Positions 1 through 12,286 of a stretch of DNA of 64,000 nucleotides are shown in pieces (position 1 is the first letter of the stretch; each line of letters starts with the position of its first letter). The DNA is from Bisporella sp. PMI_857 (lineage: Eukaryota > Ascomycota > Leotiomycetes > Helotiales > Helotiaceae). The notes under the pieces are model-generated. The model searched no databases. It had not been told where the DNA came from and worked only from the letters and a program-made list of their open reading frames with translations. The stretch is from positions 62,001 through 126,000 of the forward strand of contig JAJSPD010000031.1 of the NCBI GenBank assembly GCA_021307315.1, written 5' to 3'. Both the position numbers and the translations under genes were made by a program.

Positions 1-2
1 CA

Positions 3-2847
3 AGCTTCGATCCTTCCGTAGAATTCGACGACACTGCCTTCGGTGGCTCACTTGTGAACGAGGAACCTTTGTTCTCTGCTGACTGGAATCAAGACACCCC
101 GCCCTACGACGGTGGCCTATATTCAACCCCGCTGAATTGGGATCCTCCAAAACCAGCAGAAGCTACACATACTAAGATCGAGGCGGTCTCCCCGAAACCT
201 TACGTCGTCATGAATAACAGTGTCCTCACCGCCGCTCAGCAAGAGAAATTAGCTAGCATCGCCATGCCTACACACCTCCAGTATCGAGGTCAGCATAGCC
301 CGAACTCGAATGCTAGTCGCAAAAGCGCATCAGTGTCATCACCAGAAAGCCAGGGTCGGAAACGCAAATCATCCGCAGAACTAGACGATGAGGATGATGA
401 AGACTCGCCTGGCCATCAACACCCGGTTAAGAAGACGGCACACAACATGATCGAGAAACGTTACCGAACAAACTTGAACGACAAAATTGCTGCGCTGAGA
501 GATAGTGTGCCTAGTCTGCGGATTATGTCAAAAAGTGCGCGAGGCGAAGATACAAATGATGATAGGGAAGATTTGCAAGGTCTAACACCTGCACACAAGT
601 TGAATAAGGCGACAGTAAGTCTTCACATGGCTGCAAGTCCTGTTATATCATCAGAATACCCTCAAGCGAGAGAACATATGAAATAGTCGATTGAGGCGGA
701 GCCCCCTTAGGTCAACAGTTAATTTTTCCAGTAAAGGCGATCACATCACTTGATCTTTACCCTGACAGTATCTTACAAAAGTGCTAACCAAGTCGTACTA
801 GGTTCTTAGCAAAGCCACGGAATATATCCATCATCTTGAGAAACGAAACAAACGACTACAAGAAGAAAACGCTTATATGAAAGGCCGCATAGATGCTTTC
901 GAGAAACTATTCATGGCAGGGTCGCTAGGTCTCAATCCAGCACCTCAATATTCCCAGCCTTTCGCATATCCTCAAGAATTTGTAGATACACCAGGACCTT
1001 CACCTATAGGAGAGCCTCAAGGTATGATTCAAGTGCCAGAGGATATTCGAAGACTTCGAACACAAGCCGGTCAACAACAAGCTTTTGCTGTACCTCAAGA
1101 ACCATACCAGCAAGGTCGACAGCCAATTGGTCCTAATGGATGGCAGCAGAACGGTGGTGGATACTTTGGTAGACTTATGGTTGGATCATTAGCTGGCCTG
1201 ATGATCTTGGAAGGATTTAGTGAAGCAGAGCAAGACAGCGAAGGCTCCAATGCTCGCGGCCTTTTTGCGTTTCCAACTCAGCTCGTCAGCACCGCGAGCC
1301 GGTCGTTTCACTCATCTATGGAGTTCAGTGTGTCTGGCTATCACATATCAGCTAGCCGAACTTTGGGCTACCTGAAGACATTCTTTGTTCTTGGTGCCCT
1401 ACTTTACGTCTTCTTACCGTCTTTATTCAGGTCGAAAACGAAACCAACGGACAAAAAGGCTCATGGCGCTTCGTTAACTGCGGTTCCGTCGCTTGCCTCG
1501 TCTATTGAAGTCCGCAGGAAGGCGTGGCTCACCGCTATCCAGACAGTTTGGGTTCCCAACCACAACTTCTTCCTCGAAGCAGCTGCACTGTGTTTGAAGA
1601 TGCTAAAGCTTAGTGCGCGAAATGTGATGGGTGCCCAAGCATTCACATACCTTACAGGTATTACTGAGCAACAAGAGGCAGCTCGGATTAAGGCTTGGGA
1701 GATTGCCCTTGATGCTCAATTGGCTGGCGGAGACGAAGAATTGAGCAAGAGCCGGCTGACATTAACGCTATTGGCATCCGGCACTTTACCAGATACTCCA
1801 GCGCGTTTGATGCTCAAAGCTCTGCATATCCGCGTGCTTTTGTGGGAAGTTGGAAATTCCGGGTTTAGCAAATTCTATATGTTCCAAGAAACAGCCGCAA
1901 AGTTAGCCAGATGGAAGTGGAACGAGGCAAGACAGTTGCAACGTTTGTTGACATGTGCAAAGGAGCCACAGGCAGAGGAGCTTCCCGAATACCTAGTTGC
2001 ACTTCTTGACCAAGAGTGTGACGATGTGCTGGTTGATAGCATCGGACAGCGGGCTTATAATCTTGCCTGGAATAAAACCGAGAAATCCTCCACCAGCGCC
2101 ATCGATAGTATGGATGGTGTCGTCGAAGATTTTGCTATTCGAAGTCCACTTGATGCCGTTGCAGCATGGTGGTCAAGTTTAGTACTTCAACGCGCCTTAG
2201 CCAGGAGTCTTGAAGCGAGAGATAATGGAATTGCACAAAAGACCATCATTGATGATATCGCTCTTGCCATCAAGACAGCTCCTATTGGCTCAGGGGCTCA
2301 GATCCGAGCTTTGGTTACCCGTGCTGTGTTAGTGAAGGAGAAACGTGGTGCAAGTATTGCGGCTGCATTGAAGGTATTCGGCCCTTCTGAATCACGCAGT
2401 GAGAAAGCCAATTCGGTCCCAACTCTGATCAACACTGCTTCCTCGTTCGCTAGCATGCCGGATATCGAAATGTCGCTCCGATGCGCCATGGCAATAGCAC
2501 ATCTCGATAGGTACCCACCCCCAGCGAATCCTACCACGTCTCACCGTCTCATCAACGGCATTATTCCTACAGACCTGACACCGCTTGGCTTTACTTCATG
2601 CTTTAAACTTATGGAAAGGATCAATGATCACGAGATGGTATCTACGACTTGCAGTAGAGCACTGGAGCAACTAGCAGGCAGTCTGAGGATATGGATTGGG
2701 AGTAAGAATGGCGAGCAGAGTGGACTGAAGAGGGAAATCAAGAAAGAAATGGTAGCAAGATGCCTCGAGATCACGAAACGGATCGTTGGGATGAAAGACG
2801 CAGGCTATGAAAGCATGAGTGAGGACGACAATGGTGAAGGATGCTGA
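3..2847 (+). CDS. srbA: SREBP-type bHLH transcription factor (5' partial)
   Basis: Membrane-tethered sterol/hypoxia regulator of the SrbA/Sre1 family. In sterol- or oxygen-poor cells the N-terminal bHLH part is cut from the ER membrane and enters the nucleus. The frame is open from base 3, so the start lies outside the window. Exons 3-614 and 802-2847 (intron 615-801, phase 0) give 885 residues. The bHLH begins at about 432 with AHNMIEKRYRTNLNDKI; the Tyr in EKRYR is the SREBP hallmark. The long loop and helix 2 cross the intron and continue into a zipper (LEKRNKRLQEENAYM). Two hydrophobic segments at about 1160-1220 and 1363-1430 would be the hairpin anchor. The rest (about 1490-2840) fits the DUF2014 C-terminal domain. 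Family assignment is firm; the role is inferred from relatives. Confidence 0.93.
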
Positions 2848-4096
2848 TCGCCTCGGCCCTCTACATACAAGGTCTATCTGAGCAAATTTTCGCGTGTATA
2901 TTTATGACTTTTGGGGGTTTTGTAGGTGCATTTCTCGGCAACGAGACGACAACAACAGGATTTGTACGGGATAAAGGCGTATATGGATGAAAGTGAAAGT
3001 GACTTGGGTTTACCTCGAGCTCAATACAAGGACTAGGAATAGCAAGAAAATTGAAATTGTGTTTGAGCACAACGAACAACAGTGCTACCCACCGAGTATA
3101 GTGAGCTGTACATCTGTAAATTGCTCCTCGTTGTATTTACTACCTAGGCCAGGAGAAGTGGAGAGCCCTAGCCTGACTGGCTGACTGGCTGACTTGCTGG
3201 CTCCCGCTACCTACGGTCAGGCTACCTAGAGAGAGTAGGTAGTGGTATTATTTTCTGGCTACAGAGAGTTTAGGCTCTTTAGAAGCTCCTACATGAGCTA
3301 TTTTATCCTGAGCCAGCAATAAATAACCTCTTGAGATGGTAAAGATAAGGAAAGGGGTAAGGGTAAGTGAGGTACAGTATACAGCATAGTACAGTCCTGT
3401 AGTATACTTAGGTATCAAAGGGGCTAACTTTGCTTGGCCAATTTGGTGTTTCTCCAGCATCTCCGTCAGAGAGCCCCCTGCAGCCCCCACCCCTTATCAG
3501 TTCCCGCAGTCGGACTCGGAGAGCCGCCACAGACCCTTATCCATCCTTACTGTATGCTTTCCTGTACAGTATCCTTCCTGTATCCTTATCTCTCACCACA
3601 CCACAGCATCGAAACGTCAACTGCCTATCCGTCTCTACTGTGCCTCCATCACCGAGGAAATGCATCTACACACCCTGATTTGCTACTTCTCCGAGCCAGC
3701 CCCAAAAATTAAGTTAAGTGGGTGATAGACATAATAAAAGGCTATCGATTGGTACACATACGTTCACCCACCATACTTCTTTTTTTTTCCGAGGATCTGG
3801 GGAGATGCTCATCAGACATGTAAGTACAATATGTTGATGTTGCTGATAACATTTTCCCCTCCGTGAAACCCCCTTCCCCCCCCCCCCCCCCCCCCCAAGA
3901 AAACAATGAACTAAAATAAATAAATATATAAAAGGTCGAAATACCACCCCCCCCCCCTCTCCCCCAATGATTTGGTCCCTTTCCCCATTCACTTCTTCTG
4001 CTTCCCTTCTATACTCGCCCCTCTTAGTGTATTCATTCAAGGGTAGCAGCAGCTAAGCAATCGTTGCTGTCCTTGACACACTTGATCTACGCAGCC
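2848..4096. promoter_or_regulatory. srbA 3' flank and niiA promoter with GATA sites and C-tracts
   Basis: No gene is seen. Four HGATAR motifs, the binding sequence of AreA/NIT2-type nitrogen GATA factors, lie at 3343-3348, 3494-3499 (complement), 3586-3591 (complement) and 3844-3849. This fits nitrogen control of niiA. I found no exact NirA site (CTCCGHGG). Homopolymer runs of 21 C (3876-3896) and 11 C (3947-3957) lie 140-220 bp before the start codon. Short ORFs here have no recognisable product. Confidence 0.5.
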
Positions 4097-7000
4097 ATGT
4101 TAAGCAACTGGCGGCCTGAGGTCTCGGTGGAGGATATCACGATCAAGCCGATCAACAGTAGCCCTAATGCAGTAGAGGCCTTTGAGAAGGAAAGCCGTGG
4201 CAGACCAAGGAAGAAGATTGTTGTAGTTGGATTGGGAATGGTTGGCATTAGCTTTATGTGACTTCCCCATATTCCAACGCGGCCAAGCCGCATGCTGATG
4301 TGGTCACAGCGAAAAATTAATGAAGCTGGATGCAAAACGACGAGAGTACGATATCATAGTCATTGGCGAAGAATCACATCTAGCCTATAACCGAGTGGGC
4401 TTAACGAGTTTCTTTCAGCACCGCAAAGTCGAGAACTTATATCTCAATCCCAGAGAATGGGTAAGTCTATCCTCATTGAATGCATTAGGAATATTCTTAC
4501 AAGCTGAACAGTATTCGAATGTTCCCGCAGGCTCATTGAATTATCACTTGAATACACGAGTGACAGAAATACATACGGAACATAAACTCGTTTCCTGTTC
4601 ATCAGGAGAAACGGTCACATACGACATTCTTGTCATAGCAACGGGTTCTGATGCCCTCCTTCCACGACACACGCCTGGCCATGATGCCAAGGGAGTCTTC
4701 GTGTACCGCACGATTGAAGATCTAGAAAGCCTCATCAGCTTCGCTGCAAGCCGGAAGGGTACTCATGGTGCGGTTGTTGGCGGTGGGCTGCTTGGTCTAG
4801 AGGCTGCTAAAGCTATGATGGATCTTGAGGCTTACGAGAAAGTCCATTTGATCGAACGCAATCGCTGGGTGCTTTCTCGGCAATTGGACTCTGATGCAGG
4901 TGGTTTGGTCGTTGAACAGGTCCGCGAGCTTGGCTTGGATGTCCTGCTGAGCAAGCGGGTGGGAAGTATTGAGGTTACCGATGACAATCATGTCAAAGGT
5001 GTGGTTTTTGAAGACGGAGAGAAGATGGATTGCTCAACGATCTGCTTTGCTATTGGTATTAAAGCCCGGGACGAACTTGCACGAAGGGCAGGAATCAAGT
5101 GCGCAGATCGTGGAGGCGGAATTGTTGTTAGCGAGGATCTATCTACTAGTGTAAAAGATATCTATGCGATTGGAGAATGTGCAAGCTGGGAGAACCAGAC
5201 TTTCGGACTCATCGCGCCTGGTATTGAGATGGCAGATGTTCTCTCATTCAACCTTACCCAGGCAAAGGTCCACTCATACCGAAGGTTCAAAAGACCGGAC
5301 CTAAGCACAAAATTAAAGCTACTAGGAGTAGAAGTAGCCAGCTTTGGAGATTTCTTCTGTGACAGAGATGGTCCAAAACACCTCCCGGCACGAACCGGAA
5401 GGAAGAAGGAACTAAGCCAGGACAATCTGTCCAAACTTACGGATGGGCCACCACCTTCACCAGTGAAGGCACTAACATATAAGGACCCCTTTCAAAACGT
5501 CTACAAGAAGTACTTATTCACCATAGATGGCAAATACCTTCTCGGCGGCATGATGATTGGAGATACTAGAGACTACGTCAAGCTTGTCCCCATGGTAAAG
5601 AACCAGAAGATCCTCGATGTACCACCTAGTCAATTTATCCTAGGAGTCAGCAAAGAAGGGGACGAGGGTGGAGATGATCTGGACGACGACACACAAATCT
5701 GCTCCTGTCATAATGTTACTAAAGGAGATGTGGTAAACAGCATCAAAGATGGGGGTTGCAAAAGCATAGGCGATGTCAAAAGCTGTACGAAAGCAGGAAC
5801 CGGCTGTGGAGGGTGTATGCCTCTCGTGACCAGTATATTTAACACCCAGATGAAAGCTATGGGAAACGAGATCAAGAACCACATCTGTCCTCATTTCAAC
5901 TATTCCCGAGCTGATCTCTACAATATCATTTCAGTCAAGCAGCTCAGGAGCCTACAAGAAGTGATGAAGGAGGCAGGTAACGATCCTGAAAGCCAAGGTT
6001 GCGAAGCTTGCAAACCCAGTATTGGGTCTATTTTCTCGTCTCTGTATAACCAGCATGTCATGGAAAAACCTGTTCATGGACTTCAGGAAACAAACGATCG
6101 CTACTTGGGCAATATTCAGCGAAACGGTACTTTTTCCATTGTCCCTCGTGTAAGCGCCGGAGAGATCACACCTGAGAAGCTGATCGTTCTTGGTAATGTT
6201 GCGAAGAAGTGGAAGCTGTACACAAAAATCACAGGTGGACAAAGGATAGACCTCTTTGGTGCGAAGAAGGAAGATCTACCGGCAATCTGGAAGGAACTTA
6301 TTGAGGGTGGTATGGAGAGTGGGCATGCATACGCTAAGTCATTGCGTACAGTGAAGAGCTGCGTAGGTTCAACATGGTGTCGTTACGGCATCGGCGACAG
6401 TGTAGGCATGGCCGTCAGAATAGAGGAAAGATACAAGAGCATCCGAAGTCCTCATAAAATGAAGGGGGGTGTCAGCGGCTGTGTTCGGGAATGTGCTGAA
6501 GCTCAGAATAAAGAGTATACCTACCACCCCTTGCTGTAGTCCTCGAGACTAACGGAACTCTAGTTTCGGGCTCATCGCCACAGAAAAAGGATTCAACATT
6601 TTCGTAGCCGGCAATGGCGGTGCATCTCCGAAGCACAGCGAACTCCTCGCGAAAGACGTGCCACCTGACGATGTCATCCCCGTGCTCGACCGCTACCTCA
6701 TGTTCTACATCCGCACTGCTGACAAACTACAGCGCACCGCACGATGGCTCGAGAACCTCCCAGGGGGCATTAAATACCTCCAAGAAGTCATTCTCGAAGA
6801 CAAGCTTGGGATCTGCGCCTCGCTCGAAGCGCAGATGGAAGAGCTAGTCGGCACATTCTTCGATGAATGGGCCGAAGCTGTTAAATCAGGTGAACTGCGC
6901 AAGAAATTCGCACAATTTGATAACACAAACGAGACGGTGCAAAATATGGAATTAGAAGAAGATAGGGGGCAGCTGCGACCTGTCTATTGGGCGAAGGAGA

Positions 7001-7578
7001 GCGCGAAGGAGGATTTTAAGAATACAAAGTGGACGTCGTTATCCTGGCAGCCGATCATAGAAACAAGCCATTTCCGGGGCGCAGACGACGCACCAAATGG
7101 GATCAGCGCGACTGTGAAGAGAGGCGACACACAGCTCGCTATCTTTAGGGTCCGCGGGAAGTGGCTGGCGAGTCAGCAGATGTGTCCTCATAAGCGTGCA
7201 TTCGTGCTTTCTGATGGTCTTATCGGTGATTCGAAGGACAAGCTGTGGGTATCATGTCCGTATCATAAGCGGAATTTTGAGTTGACTGGGGAGCAAGCGG
7301 GCCGGTGCCAGAATGACGAGGAGGTCAGCATTGCGACGTTCCCAGTAGAAGAAAGGGAGGATGGAATGGTATATCTGAAGTTGCCACCTGTGCATGAATT
7401 GGATGGCGTTCTGGGGACGAAGAAGTGGATGGTGAAGAAAGGCGAAAGCGGAGAGGAACCATTCAAGAAGTTGGATAAGAGGATAGGTGCAAATGGCGTA
7501 GGAATGAAGGGACGAAAACCAAACGCCGCTAAAAGGGAGCTCGTTGCTGGAGGACCAGGGACTAATATAGACTGGTAG
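4097..7578 (+). CDS. niiA: Assimilatory nitrite reductase [NAD(P)H]
   Basis: Reduces nitrite to ammonium with six electrons from NAD(P)H, the second step of nitrate assimilation, in the cytosol. Exons 4097-4257, 4310-4460, 4512-6514 and 6564-7578 encode 1109 residues, normal for fungal NiiA. Visible in order: FAD-binding VVVGLGMVG near the N-terminus; NAD(P)H-binding [15 protein letters not shown] at about 4771; a BFD-type [2Fe-2S] site with CSCHNV and [11 protein letters not shown] (about 5702-5819); ferredoxin-like sulfite/nitrite reductase half; siroheme/[4Fe-4S] cysteines CVGSTWC (about 6360) and CVREC (about 6481); and a C-terminal Rieske domain with CPHKRAF and CPYHKRNF (about 7183-7277). 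The ATG at 4097 (GCAGCCATG) was chosen because the longer frame has only a TTG. No lesion seen. Confidence 0.96.
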
Positions 7579-8003
7579 TCGATTTCTTTACGAAAACGTC
7601 AAAGAAAAAGCTATCAAGTGTTAAATAATACCTTTATGCTAGAACCATCCCCAGGCCTGCAAGACTCAAACGATGACACCCCTTCCGAGGGGGTAAAGTC
7701 ATAGAGAGGCCAAGGGTTGGCAGCCTTATTTAGATACTATTACTGGAATTTCGAAGTGGCACTAAGACTCGTACTTTCACTAATACACTGCGGATGCTAT
7801 ATGATGGTCGTTTGAATCTGTTGGGAGGTTGTCTTGCTTAAAGACTCTTGTGTATTTGCCTTGGAGGAGCACGATTTTGATTGGCTAATGTTTTTGCCCA
7901 TCAAGCAAGGGATGAAGTTCCAAGGATTGGGTTAGGCAAAAGGGGGCGCCTATTCATTCATCTGCACATATGAAAAATCTATGTACACTTGACACACGTT
8001 TCT
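7579..8003. other. Convergent 3' spacer between niiA and beta-galactosidase
   Basis: 425 bp between two stop codons facing each other; should hold both 3' UTRs. I see no ORF, repeat or RNA gene here. Confidence 0.6.
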
Positions 8004-11000
8004 CTAGAGGCCAATAGGCGTCAACAAAAATCCAAACTCTACATCCCTCGTCCTGACCTCAAACTCTTCAGCAACACCTGGTCCACAAGCCGCGCTTCCC
8101 ACCCCCGCAACCTCAGCGTTCAGCTTCAACAGCGTCGCATCCTCTTCCACAAGATCGCATGGATGCTTCGCCTTCTCCAAGGTCTTTGCTGTATGTCTAC
8201 CTGCACCCCACTGGAATGTTGTCACTCCCTCTCCCCTATCAACCGTGGCGATACCTCCGGTAATCTTCAGACCGGCTCCTGCAGCTTGCGTGATGTTCAG
8301 CCATCGCGTATCCATCCTATTTCCATTCTCCTGCGGGATTTCATAGCTCGTCTGCAGCTGGGGCACTGTTTTGCCCCAGATCCCAATTTTCTGGCTGCGT
8401 CGCTTGTCTGGGTATGATTCTCCTGGGCCAGGTCCGAACCATGACGTTTCGTCAAGGGATCTGGGGAGCTTGATGTCGAGTCCGATTCTCGGGACCGTTA
8501 TAGGGTAGGAGCCGACGGGCTGGAGTTTGACATTAATGGAGATGGTACCCTTGATGCTAATGGTGTAGGTTGTTTCTGTATTGAAGCCCCATGCTAAGAT
8601 CGGCGGTGAAAGGTACGTTTGCGTTTGGATTTTCACGGTACCAGTCTCATCATCTTGAGCAACATCCAGGGAACGGAGCTGACTGGTTATTTCATCGACG
8701 CCAAAGCGACGCCAATATGGAAGAGAGATTGGCACATCGTTGTCTGTTGGTGCACGCCAGACCGATGGTATCAAGGCGGCTTCATTTCCTACATTTGAAC
8801 CAAGGAGCAAAACACCAGCGGAGAACCAGCTTGTCAAGAAACCACGAGCGCGGTCAAACTTTAGCTCCCAACTAGAACCCGATAGTGATAAAGTGGAGTT
8901 GCTGTTGTGGATCTTTAATTTATGGCTGGAGCCGAGAGATGGCTGCGGCTGTAAAGATGAAATGGCTGAGGGTGTAGGGAGTTTATGCTGCCACCATGCG
9001 ATCTCATGGCCGGCTTCTGACCAGCTCGTGGACGACCTGAGACGAAACGAGATCGTTATGAAAATTTCATGCATGCTGGTATGCGAAAATATACCCTTCG
9101 GTAGTACCAGCTCAGCTCTCTGTCTTGCATCTACCTGTGGTAAGGAGAGCTCTCCAGAATCAAGCAAAACGACACTTCTCAATTATGAGTATGATATTTG
9201 TAAAGAGTTCCATTGGCGTCACATACCTGTCTCCAATATTTTCGATTTTGTAGCTGGCAGTCAGATGCTTCAGGTCGACAAAGTCATACTCATTATCTAC
9301 AAATAGTGTTGTTCCCTGTAGTGTTAGTCTAACTGGCTCAGTAATTTTCTTGAACTCTGTTAGTCCAGGTGTGGGTGTATGATTGCTGAAGCACAATCCA
9401 TCCATAACAAATGTCCCATCGTTAGGAAAGTCATCAAAATCGCCTCCATACCCGTAGAACTCCTTGTCTCCCTCTCTCTTCAGTAATCCGTGGTTGGCCC
9501 ACTCCCAAATAAAACCGCCCTGTAGTCTATCGTATTTTCTAAACGCATTCTGGTATTCTTCTAGACCTCCTGGGCCATTGCCCATTGCATGGGCATACTC
9601 ACACAAGACTATCGGCTTATCATAATTCCCTTCTCCATCTAAGCCAACCGTTTCGGCAAACTGAACTAGCTTCTCAACGGGAGGATACATGTAAGAGAAC
9701 ATGTCCGTCGATATTGCGTTCTCATCTCCTTCGTAATGTACAAGCCTTCCTGGGTCGAAAGCCTTTGCGTATTCGTACATGGCTTTGTGGTTTTGTCCAT
9801 AGAATGCTTCGTTACCAAGCGACCATATAATGATGGAAGCGTGATTCTTATCGCGCTGGACAAGTTGTATCATGCGGTCCAAGTATGCCCCTCTCCATGT
9901 CTCGTTATCGGACGTAAATTTCGCTGATTGTGGAAAAGCCAATAATTTGCGTTCTCCATAATCCATTTCTTCTGGAATATCTAACGGTCGTGCAACGGCG
10001 TCATAAAATCCATGGCATTCGAGGTCGGCTTCATCCATAACCCAAAGTCCCAGTTCATCACAAAGATCATAGAGTTTCGGATGTGAAGGATAGTGTGCAC
10101 ATCGCAGTGCGTTGATGTTGTGAGCCTTCATGAGTAAGAGGTCTTTCTTAATATATGAAAGAGGCACCGCACGGCCAAAATGTGGGTGATGTTCATGGCG
10201 ATTGACTCCGCGCAGAAGCAGGGGCTTTCCGTTGACCACGAGGAGCCCCTCCTTAAGCTCAACAGAGCGAAAGCCAACCCTTTGGTGGATTGTTTGGGCT
10301 GGCTTGGAAGTTGTTGACGAGTAGAAGCTTAGTTCGAGCTGGTACAAATATGGTGTTTCGGCCGTCCATTTTCTGGGAGCTGTTACCGCGAGCTCTGCTT
10401 TTAGCTGCGTATCTTGTGCTTGAGCCAGAACTTTCGTAGATGCAACAATGTCATTGTTTTTGGATAGATCACGAAGAATCAGAGATAATTCTCCACCCTC
10501 TGGTTTATGAATATCGAGAGTTACCGAAAGCTTTGCATCTTCATACTTGTCATCTAGGAGAGTTTGTACAAAAAAGTCGTCAATTCTTCCGGTAGCCGGG
10601 AATGCTACACTGAGGGTCAGTCAAGGGCAAAAAGGGTTCTCTACCAAAACGAATGGATATGGATTTGAAGAAATGGCATACATACCAAGCAAATGGACAT
10701 CCCTAAATATACCTGGAATCAGAGGTTAACTGTCTAATCCTTACGGAGCGGAACCTTCCTTACCAGATAACCACCATTGATCTTGGTCTTCAATATAAGA
10801 CCCATCACACCATTGGTAGACTTTTACCACAACTTCATTCAGAACTTCCCACGTGACATTTTTGGTGACATCAAACTCTGCAGGGTTTCTGCTCCCTTGA
10901 GAGTAGCCGACAAATGTGCCATTCACCCAGACGTGAAAAGCACTATCGACACCATCGAATCTCAACCTGAGTTGAGATTCTTGGTCCCAATTTTGAGGAA

Positions 11001-11394
11001 TATGGAAATTTCGTCGATACGTGCCTGTTGGGTTTTCCGTCGGCACATACGGAGGGCAGACAGGAAAGGGATAGATGACATTAGTATAATGTGGCCGCCC
11101 GTGGCCTTGTAGTTGCCAGTGTCCTGGCACCACAATATCGGTCCAAGAGAAATCACTAAGATCAGAATCCTCTGGAGTGCTGTTGCCGTTTGTCTTCCCA
11201 GATTCGGTTTGATATGGGGCTTCCAGCGGGCTCGAGGCATAATTGAACTTCCATAACCCGTTCAGCAACAAAGATGTTTCTGGGAGGAAATATGATCTTG
11301 AGGGAAGACGGTTTTTCTGAAAGACATTTTGATCACAGTAATCTGTCACTTGTGATGCTCCCAATGTTACCCGGGAGCCAGCTTGGGTGGTCAT
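8004..11394 (-). CDS. Intracellular GH2 beta-galactosidase (LacZ/LAC4 type)
   Basis: Hydrolyses lactose to glucose and galactose. Exons on the minus strand: 11394-10764, 10712-10686, 10604-9227 and 9177-8004, giving 1069 residues, close to LacZ (1024). Exon 2 is only 27 nt. There is no signal peptide, so it should act in the cytosol after lactose uptake. The N-terminal sugar-binding domain carries NGLWKFNY and WQLQGHGRPHYTN. The catalytic barrel shows the acid/base Glu in IIWSLGNEAFYG and the nucleophile Glu in VLCEYAHAMGNGPGG. The C-terminal small-chain region (about 8900-8004) contains WFGPGPGESYPDKR. It is divergent from a sugar permease, as in LAC4-LAC12 of Kluyveromyces and the bgaD-lacpA pair of Aspergillus nidulans. 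Confidence 0.94.
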
Positions 11395-12286
11395 ATCTGA
11401 GGTTGCGGCTGAATGTTTGGTGTCTGGTCACGAATGAGCGAAGATCTGAATCAATCTCCAATATTCCAAAGCAACAACAAAAAAGTTCTGAGGCATTGAG
11501 GTTATTTCTAGAGATTTATTCAGTTTGTAGCTATTGGTCATTCAAATATGCCGCCAAGGCCATTGACTTTCGGCAGACACTCACGACTTAGAGAGTCACG
11601 ATTTCAATCCACTTTCCTTTGTCCTTCCAGGATTACCCAAATGTTAAGCCTCACCGCTGCTACCTCGGTCCATTTGCATGCACAACCATACTCTCAATAC
11701 AGTCTGGAGCCCATCACGACGCCACCAGTAATGTTACGGAGGGAGTCTCATGACTGGAGCGTTTCCGTGACGGATAAATTCACCGATACCGACCGTGAAT
11801 TGTTGTTACCGATCCAGAAAAATGAAGGGACAAGAGCCGTTGGATAGTGGGGAAACGCCAATCATAATGCTCGGTAGCGGATGTCGGAGCCGGTTGAAGC
11901 GAAATATCTTGGGGGCCGGGGCTGTCGAGGCCGGATCATCACCAGCATCATGGCCAGAGGACATATCGACTGGGGACAGCAACTGTGCGGAGAAGAGCTC
12001 GACTTCCCCAAGTTCTGCTAGTTTCCCCGGATTGGAAGAACATGTGGCCAGACACAGACGGCTTATGCGGGGCTCGAACCTCAAATGAGAGCTGCACCCA
12101 CCAGGGAAACATGCGAGGGGAGATGAGCGACAGTAATATGCTTGTACCCCCAGCATGCACCGCAGCAGGATAAAAGGGAGAGGTGTTCCGGCTTTTGGGG
12201 TTGCATCTGCAGTTTGTCAACTCGACATCTTGGAGCTTCCTCCTCTTGTCATTCCCCATCTGTTACTGTAGACTCCGCTCATCGTC
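11395..12286. promoter_or_regulatory. Shared divergent promoter of beta-galactosidase and permease
   Basis: 892 bp between the two start codons. SYGGRG motifs, the CreA/Mig1 glucose-repression consensus, occur at 11847-11852 (GTGGGG), 11970-11975 (CTGGGG) and 12067-12072 (GCGGGG). A TATA-like GGATAAAAGG lies at about 12167, 120 bp before the permease ATG. Carbon catabolite repression of the pair is inferred. Short ORFs here look like chance. Confidence 0.5.
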
